Origin: JADHUC01 sp964617665
GTDB lineage: Bacteria; Planctomycetota; Planctomycetia; Pirellulales; Pirellulaceae
NCBI GenBank assembly: GCA_964617665.1
Contig: CAZUAH010000267.1
Location: forward strand, 1-18,603
Length of the DNA: 18,603 bases
Direction of reading: 5' to 3'
Shown in pieces: positions 1-6,237 of the stretch. The first letter of the stretch is position 1. The number at the start of each line of letters is the position of its first letter. Both the position numbers and the translations under genes were made by a program. The notes beneath the pieces were generated by a model. That model did no database searches. It worked only from the letters and a program-made list of their open reading frames with translations, and was not told where the DNA came from.

Positions 1-255
1 AGCGCCCATCAGGTGTTCGATGTCGATGGAAGTTCCTGTCACGGCTCCTTCGATCACCGGAAAAGCTTCATCGTGAGCGATGATCCCGCTGGTGAAGTGC
101 TCGCCGCCGAACATGGATTGTCCCATACCTAAGGACATCAGTTGGAACGGATCGGCGGCCAGAAGTTGCCTCGACTCAAGCGATTCGAGGTGCAGAGATC
201 GCCTTGAGCGTTTCTCGCGGCGTTTCCGCCTCTTCAGTCTGTTTCGTTGCGTCAT
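1..255 (-). CDS. Planctomycete LEPR-motif surface protein, N-terminus only
   Basis: This is an open minus-strand frame of 85 codons that starts with ATG at 255-253 and runs off the left edge without a stop. A strong ribosome binding site, AGGAG (complement of 266-270), lies ten bases before the ATG. The N-terminus is extremely basic (MTQRNRLKRRKRREKRSRR) and is followed by LHLESLESRQLLAAD at residues 21-35. That is a variant of the LEPRxLLAAD signature that begins many planctomycete secreted or surface proteins. The residues after it (PFQLMSLGMGQSMFGG) show no recognisable domain, so the function of the mature part is unknown. The protein at 13977-16097 has the same type of N-terminus. The motif match is clear; calling it a surface protein rests on the known behaviour of this protein class. 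Confidence 0.8.
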   Translation of the reverse strand, partial: MTQRNRLKRRKRREKRSRRSLHLESLESRQLLAADPFQLMSLGMGQSMFGGEHFTSGIIAHDEAFPVIEGAVTGTSIDIEHLMGA

Positions 256-996
256 GGTGAACGAGCTCCTGTCTGAGGAAGTGAAGTCCTATATTTCTAC
301 GCAAACCGAATCGGGTCTGCGGTCGGTTGGCTGTGTTTTCCTGTCCAAGGCGATGCTTGTGCTGCTCATCGTTTAGCAAGAGGCGTGCCAAGAATTTCGG
401 TTTGCCTGTAAGTCGTTGTACCCAAAGAGTTTAGGGAATCACACTGAAGGCTGGAGCGAGTCCCTTGGTCGAGCGGCGCCCAATATCGAAGCGCTTGCGG
501 CGCCAAGATCTGAAACGCCTCGATCGAGATCCCCGCAACCTCGTTCGGTACTTGCTCGATAGTCGTTCCTGTGTTTGCCTTGGCAATGTGTGACTTTCCC
601 GTAGTTGGTCGAGCCACATCGTCTACATCCGGCGCTCGATATACGACTGTCTCGCCCTTTGCGCACGTAGTATGGACGGACCAGGACTTCGTTCCGGCGT
701 GGCGTTGTAGCCAGCTGAGGTCCGAGCCTGGATTGCCATTTACATACCTTCAAGTCTCAGGTATCTGTCGCCGATTAAATGCCGAGAGATTCGAGGCTGG
801 TACTTGCCGGAGCTAGGAGAATGGGCAAACGTCGTGCAAATCCAAGTTCCAGGAACGGCCTTCCAGAGTTCCTACTCTTGCATTTGCCGTCAGGCAGGGC
901 GATGTGCGGTTAAGAAATCGTCGAGGCGATCAGGCGGTCGTCTGACGGAGTGATGAAGCCAGGAACCGTCTAATCCGTCTTCACTAGGAGAAACAC
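256..996. other. Gene-poor stretch between divergent genes
   Basis: This stretch separates the minus-strand surface protein from the plus-strand lipoprotein. It must hold both promoters, but I see no convincing -35/-10 pair. The only protein-like reading is the decayed minus-strand frame at 366-749, listed separately. No RNA gene or clear repeat is visible. Confidence 0.5.
366..749 (-). pseudogene. Possible decayed minus-strand gene fragment
   Basis: The minus strand is open from a TGA at 752-750 to the stop at 366-368. It reads as protein-like sequence, for example GSDLSWLQRHAGTKSWSVHT, then VARPTTGKSHIAKANTG and VAGISIEAFQILAPQALRYW. The same frame is also readable upstream of the TGA, back to a TAG at 815-813. 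There is no ATG start in the open part; a GTG at 617 would give 83 residues but lacks a clear ribosome binding site. The composition looks more like real protein than like a shadow frame, and nothing competes with it on the other strand. I do not recognise the family. It could be a truncated gene with a nonsense mutation, a small real gene starting at GTG 617, or chance. Confidence 0.25.
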
Positions 997-1887
997 GTGA
1001 TTAGGTCACTTCCGCACTCGTTGTACGCGATTCCATTGGTCCTCTTGGCGTTCTTTTCTTGCGGATGTGCAACCGTCCCGCAGCACTCGAAGGCAACGCA
1101 GCTAGGCTCAGACTGCTTTCGCTTGGAGGCTGGCGACACGCAGTTCGAGCGAGGCAAGCCCAACAAAGTCGTCGATGGAATTGGGTGGGTCGTGGGGATT
1201 CCTTCCAAGTTGCTGCTGTGGGATAAGCGAGCCTCGAACCATCACGTCACCCAGCACACTGAGTTCGCGTTGGCAAACTACTTGGCTGTCAACCAACTCG
1301 ACGATGTCAAAGTCCGCGTGAACCAGTACGATCCGTTTGGTGAATGGAACCGGTTGACCGAGAATGGCGATGTGGCGCCGGGCTGGAGGTACACGGTTGG
1401 AACCCTGCATACGTTGGGCTACACGTTATTCCCGGGTCGGATATTCGGCGAAGACTCGTACAATCCGTACACCAAGACCGTTCATCTGTATTCTGACATT
1501 CCGGCCCTCGCCCTCGAGCAAGCTGCGTACGCAAAGGACGTTCGCGATCGCAAGTACCCAGGAACCTACGCCGCGGCCCAAGACCTGCCCATTGTCGGTT
1601 TGTGGCACGAGTCTCTGTCAAAAGACGAGACCCTCGCTTACCTAGCCACATACGGGACGCCGAATGAACAACGGGAGGCCCAGCGCATCTTGTACCCGCA
1701 AATGGGTGTCGAAGTCGGCGGGGAAATCACTGGCGGCTTGCCATATTTGTATCCGCTGCCTGAATTAGCTGGGGCCACCGTGGGGCACATTGTTGGTCGT
1801 GTTCGTGGCGGCCACATCGCTGAAACGGCGACCAATGAACCGACGGTCTACCGAGGCCAGAGGGATTCCGTGTTCAGCTCAAACTGA
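997..1887 (+). CDS. Probable lipoprotein of unknown function
   Basis: The product has 296 residues. The start is GTG at 997, supported by TAGGAG at 985-990 six bases upstream. Residues 1-24 (MIRSLPHSLYAIPLVLLAFF, then SCGC) form a short basic n-region, a hydrophobic core and cysteines at 22 and 24. This fits an exported lipoprotein, although neither cysteine has an ideal lipobox. The mature part is rich in aromatic residues and contains YNPYTKTVHLYSD, ALALEQAAYAKD (around residue 171) and LPIVGLWHESLSKDETLAY. The LEQAAYAKD segment sits where a metalloprotease-like HExxH helix could have been, but no HExxH is present, so I claim no enzyme function. A glycine-rich C-terminal part (GGEITGGLPYLY, GATVGHIVGRVRGG) may contact membrane. 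It is a separate unit from the regulator gene at 2448, 560 bases downstream. Confidence 0.8.
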   Translation: MIRSLPHSLYAIPLVLLAFFSCGCATVPQHSKATQLGSDCFRLEAGDTQFERGKPNKVVDGIGWVVGIPSKLLLWDKRASNHHVTQHTEFALANYLAVNQLDDVKVRVNQYDPFGEWNRLTENGDVAPGWRYTVGTLHTLGYTLFPGRIFGEDSYNPYTKTVHLYSDIPALALEQAAYAKDVRDRKYPGTYAAAQDLPIVGLWHESLSKDETLAYLATYGTPNEQREAQRILYPQMGVEVGGEITGGLPYLYPLPELAGATVGHIVGRVRGGHIAETATNEPTVYRGQRDSVFSSN

Positions 1888-1977
1888 CACGCAGGAAACT
1901 CAACTGTGATTGGCAGCAGTTGGTTCTTATCGGTTTGCGCCCGGGAGGGCGGCATTCCGCCTACCCCTGCAGAAAAA

Positions 1978-2042
1978 GAGCCGTTGGGACCTTCAACAGG
2001 CTATCCCAACCACCAATAGCCCGCGTCAGTCCCCAACGGCTC
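1978..2042. repeat. Nested inverted repeat downstream of the lipoprotein gene
   Basis: The outer arms GAGCCGTTGGG (1978-1988) and CCCAACGGCTC (2032-2042) are perfectly complementary over 11 bases. They enclose an inner pair, GGCTAT (1999-2004) and ATAGCC (2016-2021). The element starts about 90 bases after the lipoprotein stop. There is no T tract after it, so it is not a classical intrinsic terminator. A dispersed palindromic element or an RNA structure is more likely. Confidence 0.5.
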
Positions 2043-2315
2043 ACGCCGCGACGGTCTTCGGTGGGCGGCGCAAACCCTGTACCTCGCCGCACCCAAACCT
2101 GTCCGCTGCGCCCGTCTTCCGCTTCCGTCCTGGGAACCGCATCCCACCTTTCGTCACGGCTGCGATGAACGGACGTACTCGTTCGCCCCTCTCGTAGCGC
2201 CGGGCACAGGAATTGCACAGATATGAGACACTAGCCTGCGCGATGAACGTGAAATGGCGTAACATAAACCCAGGAAACCACTTGTGAAAATCGATCGCAT
2301 GGTGAGGCGTCCAGT

Positions 2316-2348
2316 ATCTTGGCGCTTCAAATCAAGGCGCGCCAAGAT
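2316..2348. promoter_or_regulatory. Perfect palindrome upstream of the sigma54 activator gene
   Basis: ATCTTGGCGC (2316-2325) and GCGCCAAGAT (2339-2348) are perfect inverted repeats separated by 13 bases, about 100 bases before the activator start. The geometry suits a dimeric regulator or an mRNA leader hairpin. Which protein binds, if any, cannot be told from the sequence. Confidence 0.35.
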
Positions 2349-2447
2349 GTGGTACAGTTCATGTGTTCTCGTGGACGTTGATCTGTCATTCATCGCTGGT
2401 TCCGCGGTGGGCGGCAGGTTGAAACGCTTCCTGTAATGGAGACCCGA

Positions 2448-4304
2448 ATGGCCGGTAGCTTGGTGTTCCTCAATGGTCCGGATCCAGGCGGTGAAATCCG
2501 ACTGGAGGCATTTGACGGCGACTACACGGCGGGGCGAGATCCCGGATGCCGATTGCACCTGGACGACGGGCAGGCATCTCGCATGCACGCGCGGATTTGG
2601 CATGAGGGTGATTCATGGCGAATCGAAGATTGTGACAGCCGCAACGGCACGACGGTCAACTCGCGCGTCATCCAACGAGCAGTGCTCCAGCCGGGCGATT
2701 TGATCCGCATCGGCGAACGAATGATGGTCTTCTGCCGCGAGCAGCAGGTGGCCGGTTCGGCCGACGTGATGCCCGCGCATCTGACCGACAACACACGAGT
2801 GCGTCGGATCCTGGGCGCGGAGAAACGCAGGATGGCCGACGCCCCGTTAGGCAGCGATTCCACGACGGGCTCAATGCGGAAGCTTGCGCATCTGTACCGC
2901 CTATCCAAAGAGCTGCATCGTGTGGACGATCTGAAATCGCTTGTCACGAAGACGATCGTGGCTGTCAAACAAGGCGTCGGCGCCGAGGTGGCCAGAGTCT
3001 GCATTCAAGGCGTCGATGGTCGTTTGCAGACGCATGCGAATGAGCTTCCGGGCGGTCCCCAGCGGCAGTCCGCCCACTTCCTGTCCAATTGGGTCGTCGA
3101 ACGCGACGAGGCTCTATTGATCGACGTGAACGAAAACCTGGCCCGCAATGGAGAGGACGATTCGGTCGAGCAGGGAACAGCCATCGGCGTTCCCATACCC
3201 GGTCGGACCAGACCACGAGGCGCGATCGAGTGCTTTCACGCGGACCGCGGCGAGCAGTTCGGCGTGGCAGATCTGGAGTTCATGATTGCCGTGGCTCAAC
3301 AGTTCGGCATGGCGTTGGAAAACCTGGAGTACCGAGAGCGGATCGAGCAGTCAAACCGGCAGTTGCGGAGCAAACTTGAGCGAAGCACAACACGCCTGTT
3401 GGGCGAAAGTCCTCCAGTCCGCCGCTTGTTGGAACAGATTAGCCGCGTGGCCCCCACCGATTCCACCATCCTTACGCTTGGCGAGAGCGGGGCCGGCAAG
3501 GAGGTGGTTGCCCAGACCATTCACCAGCTCAGCAACCGCTCCGAAGGACCTTGCGTGGCGGTCAATTGTGCAGCTTTCAGCGAATCGCTTCTGGAGAGCG
3601 AACTGTTCGGCCACGAGAAAGGGGCGTTCACCGGAGCGGACAGCCGGCGCCAAGGCCAGTTCGAACGAGCGAATCTTGGAACAATCTTCCTGGACGAAGT
3701 GGGGGAGATGAGTGCGGCCTGTCAAGCGAAACTGTTGAGGCTGCTCGAGGGCCAACCATTCGAACGGCTGGGTGGCAACGTGCCGATCAAAGTCGACGTG
3801 CGGATCGTGGCGGCGACCAACCGCGATCTGCAGGGCATGATTCGGGACGGCCGTTTCCGCGAAGACTTATGGTATCGGCTGCGGGTGATTGAACTGAACA
3901 TTCCGCCATTGCGTGCGCGGGGCGATGACATCATCCTTCTGGGTACGCATTTTCTTGAGCGTTTTCGCAGCGAAATGGGACACGGCCCGTCGCGTTTCGC
4001 CCCGGAGACAACCGAAGCGATGTTGCAGTATTCCTGGCCTGGCAATGTTCGGGAGTTGAAAAACGCCGTCGAGCGAGCCATGGTTTTGGGCGCTGGCGAT
4101 GAGATCCGGCCGGACGACCTGGGGCTTGCAGGCTCGACCGGCAAAGCCCGTAGAGAGCCGAAGTTACTGACGCTGGCTGACGCCGAGCGACGGCATATCG
4201 AGCGGGTCTTGGACTCGGTCGATGGCAACAAGACCAAGGCGTGCAAGGTGTTAGGTATCGGAAGAGCCACCTTGTACAACAAACTAACCAGGCACGATTC
4301 GTAG
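2448..4304 (+). CDS. FHA-GAF sigma54-dependent transcriptional activator
   Basis: The product has 618 residues. I start it at ATG 2448, because GGAG at 2438-2441 is six bases upstream; an in-frame ATG at 2436 has no such site. Residues about 15-90 form an FHA domain (GRDPGCRLHL, SRMHARIWHEGD, DSRNGTTVNSR), which binds phosphothreonine peptides. Residues about 140-300 are GAF-like. The AAA+ domain has Walker A GESGAGKE near 345, the sigma54-contacting GAFTGA at 392-397, Walker B GTIFLDEVGEM and the SWPGNVREL segment. The C-terminus is a Fis-type helix-turn-helix (KTKACKVLGIGRATLYNKL). It should bind an upstream site and open sigma54 promoters in response to phosphorylated partners or a GAF ligand. 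A sigma54 promoter lies 353 bases after its stop, in front of the NAD cluster, making that cluster the obvious target. Confidence 0.93.
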   Translation: MAGSLVFLNGPDPGGEIRLEAFDGDYTAGRDPGCRLHLDDGQASRMHARIWHEGDSWRIEDCDSRNGTTVNSRVIQRAVLQPGDLIRIGERMMVFCREQQVAGSADVMPAHLTDNTRVRRILGAEKRRMADAPLGSDSTTGSMRKLAHLYRLSKELHRVDDLKSLVTKTIVAVKQGVGAEVARVCIQGVDGRLQTHANELPGGPQRQSAHFLSNWVVERDEALLIDVNENLARNGEDDSVEQGTAIGVPIPGRTRPRGAIECFHADRGEQFGVADLEFMIAVAQQFGMALENLEYRERIEQSNRQLRSKLERSTTRLLGESPPVRRLLEQISRVAPTDSTILTLGESGAGKEVVAQTIHQLSNRSEGPCVAVNCAAFSESLLESELFGHEKGAFTGADSRRQGQFERANLGTIFLDEVGEMSAACQAKLLRLLEGQPFERLGGNVPIKVDVRIVAATNRDLQGMIRDGRFREDLWYRLRVIELNIPPLRARGDDIILLGTHFLERFRSEMGHGPSRFAPETTEAMLQYSWPGNVRELKNAVERAMVLGAGDEIRPDDLGLAGSTGKARREPKLLTLADAERRHIERVLDSVDGNKTKACKVLGIGRATLYNKLTRHDS

Positions 4305-4539
4305 AGCCGACTCTAGCTCATCCAGACTGCATCCTCATGGGGCCCAACAACGGGCTAAGGTACCAGTTGTCCGGTTTCGGCAAGCTTGGCGACTGACGGC
4401 CCGTTTGAAATGACTTTGCTGGCTCAAGCGAGAAAGTCCGTCCCCAGAGAAATGGACATGGCCAACGTTTTCGCGGGAAGGAGCAAGTCTCCCGGCAAGA
4501 ATCCTGCGTCAAATCATGTCCGAATTCTCGACCTCCGTC

Positions 4540-4599
4540 GTAGCTACGGTCGCCAGACCGTGGGCTTCCGGTCGTCCACGTTCTGGCGAACGTAGCTAC
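4540..4599. repeat. REP-like double hairpin (two inverted copies)
   Basis: Two 25-base units lie head to head: 4540-4564 (begins GTAGCTACGGTCGCCAGACC) and 4575-4599, whose complement begins GTAGCTACGTTCGCCAGAAC. They match at 22 of 25 positions. Each unit also folds by itself: ACGGTC-GCCA-GACCGT at 4546-4561 and ACGTTC-TGGC-GAACGT at 4578-4593. Two of the three differences between the units form a compensated base pair (G4549:C4558 against T4581:A4590). This is the layout of a REP doublet or REPIN. It lies 58 bases upstream of the sigma54 -24 element, so a role as an activator site cannot be excluded. Confidence 0.6.
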
Positions 4600-4656
4600 A
4601 GCGGGCACACCATGTCTGGTTCTCTGCTCCCGAGGTCAATAGATGCGTGGCACGAA

Positions 4657-4672
4657 TGGCACCTTTCTTGCC
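4657..4672 (+). promoter_or_regulatory. Sigma54 (-24/-12) promoter of the NAD cluster
   Basis: TGGCAC-CTTTC-TTGCC matches the sigma54 consensus TGGCAC-N5-TTGCW at every fixed position except the last W. The invariant GG (4658-4659) and GC (4670-4671) are separated by exactly ten bases. It is on the coding strand, intergenic, about 80 bases before the first gene of the cluster and just downstream of a sigma54 activator gene. Confidence 0.65.
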
Positions 4673-4692
4673 GGTCACCTGGGAGCCGGCTC

Positions 4693-4720
4693 TTGACACC
4701 ACTACCTTAGTGTACATAAT
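4693..4720 (+). promoter_or_regulatory. Sigma70-type promoter of the NAD cluster
   Basis: TTGACA (4693-4698) is a perfect -35 hexamer. CATAAT (4715-4720) follows after 16 bases as a -10, one mismatch from TATAAT. It leaves a short leader to the ATG at 4754, and its -10 lies within the palindrome at 4706-4728. Confidence 0.55.
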
Positions 4721-4728
4721 ACACGAAG
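4706..4728. promoter_or_regulatory. Candidate NrtR operator 1
   Basis: CTTAGTGTA and TACACGAAG form an inverted repeat matching at 8 of 9 positions around CATAA. The core TAGTGT-N7-ACAC recurs at 8285-8303, in front of the nrtR gene itself. NrtR repressors bind palindromes of about this size upstream of NAD genes and are released by ADP-ribose. Its position over the -10 is what a repressor site needs. Confidence 0.6.
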
Positions 4729-4753
4729 AGTTCACCGAGAGAGGAGCATCGCG

Positions 4754-6229
4754 ATGACCAGACTGTCAGAGATCTACGGAACCTCGCTGTCGCTGCTGAC
4801 CGACCTTTATCAGGTCACCATGGCTTATGGGTACTGGAAGCTTGGACGAGCCGAGCGAGAGGCCGCGTTCCACCTGTTCTTCCGGAATAATCCGTTCGAG
4901 GGCGGTTACACCGTGGTCGCTGGCCTTGAATACGTATTGGAGTACCTGCGGCAGTTTCGGTTCACCTCGGACGACGTCGAGTATCTGGCGGGGCTGGAGG
5001 GTAACGACGGGCGACCCTTGTTCGCGCATGCCTTCCTCGACTACCTGACGGGGATGCGTCTATCGGTTGACGTCGATGCCATTCCGGAGGGAACGGTGGT
5101 CTTCCCGCACGAGCCCCTGGTTCGTATCCAAGGCCCAATTCTCCAGTGTCAGATACTCGAAACGGCGATGTTGAACCTGGTCAACTTTCAAACTCTGATT
5201 GCCACAAAGGCTGCCCGCATCTGCCTTGCGACCGGGGGCGAGCCGGTCTTGGAGTTCGGCCTGCGCCGTGCCCAGGGGATCGACGGGGCGATTTCCGCCA
5301 GCCGAGCGGCTTACGTCGGCGGATGCGCGGCAACGTCGAACGTCCTGGCCGGGAAGCTCTTTGGTATCCCGGTGAAAGGAACCCACGCCCACAGTTGGGT
5401 CATGTCGTTTGATGACGAACACTCGTCGTTTGAAGGTTACGCCGAAGCCATGCCAAACAACTGCGTGTTCCTGGTGGATACCTATGATACGCTCGGCGGC
5501 GTGCGCAACGCGATTCGGGTTGGGCAGCAGTTGCGAGCCAACGGACACGAGATGGTCGGCGTCCGTCTCGACTCGGGCGATCTGGCCTACCTGAGCATCG
5601 AGGCTCGCAAGCTGCTCGACGAGGCCGGATTCGAAAAGGCGGCGATCGTGGCCAGCAACGACCTGGACGAGCACCTCATCGCCAGCTTGAAGAATCAGGG
5701 GGCGACGATCGCCGTATGGGGAGTCGGGACCCGGCTGGCCACCGCCTACGACCAGCCCGCCTTGGGCGGCGTCTACAAGCTCGGCGCAATGAAGTCCGGC
5801 AATGGAACATGGCAACCGAAGGTGAAGCTCTCGGAGCAGGCGATCAAGACCTCGACGCCAGGCATCCTCCAGGTTCGTCGATATCGTGACACGGCGGGAG
5901 TCGTGGCCGATATGGTCTACAACGAACTGCAAGGAGTGTCGGACGATTCCGTGATCGTCGATCCGCTGGATCCGACGAAGCGGCGACAAATGATCGACGG
6001 CGAAACGTCCGAAGACCTGTTGGTGCCGGTAATGCGGGGTGGTGATGTCGTGCATGAACAGCCACCACTGGATACGATCCGGGAGCGTGCCCAAGGGCAA
6101 CTGGCATCGTTTCACGCAGGCATCCTCCGCCACGATAACCCGCACCGATATCCCGTGGGCCTGGAGAAAGGGCTCTACGAGCTGAAGACGGAGTTGGTGC
6201 TCGGCGCTCGGGGCACCGAAGAGCTGTGA
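4754..6229 (+). CDS. pncB: Nicotinate phosphoribosyltransferase
   Basis: The product has 491 residues and makes nicotinate mononucleotide from nicotinate and PRPP with ATP hydrolysis, in the Preiss-Handler salvage route in the cytosol. The start is ATG 4754 with AGGAG at 4742-4746. Family motifs are in order: LLTDLYQVTMAYGYW near residue 15, EFGLRRAQGIDGA near 167, GTHAHSWVMSF near 210 with the active-site histidine region, VRLDSGDLAYLS near 270, and GVGTRLATAYDQPALGGVYK near 324. The length suits the long PncB form. It is first in the cluster, behind the two promoters and the palindrome, and is followed after 8 bases by NAD synthetase. It should feed that enzyme through NadD, which is not encoded here. 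I see no missing key residue. Confidence 0.95.
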   Translation: MTRLSEIYGTSLSLLTDLYQVTMAYGYWKLGRAEREAAFHLFFRNNPFEGGYTVVAGLEYVLEYLRQFRFTSDDVEYLAGLEGNDGRPLFAHAFLDYLTGMRLSVDVDAIPEGTVVFPHEPLVRIQGPILQCQILETAMLNLVNFQTLIATKAARICLATGGEPVLEFGLRRAQGIDGAISASRAAYVGGCAATSNVLAGKLFGIPVKGTHAHSWVMSFDDEHSSFEGYAEAMPNNCVFLVDTYDTLGGVRNAIRVGQQLRANGHEMVGVRLDSGDLAYLSIEARKLLDEAGFEKAAIVASNDLDEHLIASLKNQGATIAVWGVGTRLATAYDQPALGGVYKLGAMKSGNGTWQPKVKLSEQAIKTSTPGILQVRRYRDTAGVVADMVYNELQGVSDDSVIVDPLDPTKRRQMIDGETSEDLLVPVMRGGDVVHEQPPLDTIRERAQGQLASFHAGILRHDNPHRYPVGLEKGLYELKTELVLGARGTEEL

Positions 6230-6237
6230 GGTGAGAG

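Larger units (their letters stand above)
1888..2447. other. Intergenic region with two inverted repeats
   Basis: No gene is supported here. Short open frames on both strands are arginine- and proline-rich and lack ribosome binding sites, as expected of shadow frames. The stretch holds a nested inverted repeat at 1978-2042 and a perfect 10-base palindrome at 2316-2348, both listed separately. It also contains whatever promoter drives the sigma54 activator gene. Confidence 0.6.
4305..4753. other. Regulatory intergenic region of the NAD/ADP-ribose cluster
   Basis: No gene is supported. In order it holds a REP-like double hairpin (4540-4599), a sigma54 promoter (4657-4672), a sigma70-type promoter (4693-4720) overlapped by a palindrome (4706-4728), and the ribosome binding site AGGAG at 4742-4746. 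The first 230 bases show no clear feature but are where activator binding sites would be expected. Confidence 0.6.

Noticed and set aside
80..376. Plus-strand frame of 98 codons at the left end
   Set aside because: It overlaps the LEPR-motif gene on the other strand, which has a ribosome binding site and a recognisable motif; this frame has neither.
821..913. 30-codon plus-strand frame with a good-looking AGGAG before its ATG
   Set aside because: It is too short, with no conserved feature; one purine-rich site is not enough to support a gene.
2229..2234. ACACTA as a third NrtR half-site before the activator gene
   Set aside because: No TAGTGT lies 7 bases upstream, so the palindrome is not formed.
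4648..4653. A second TGGCAC as an alternative -24 element
   Set aside because: No GC follows at the required ten-base spacing; the copy at 4657 has the correct -12 partner.
5060..6145. 361-codon minus-strand open frame
   Set aside because: It lies fully antisense to pncB, whose motifs are unmistakable. Its sequence is rich in H, D, V and R, as expected from the complement of a GC-rich gene, and it resembles no family.
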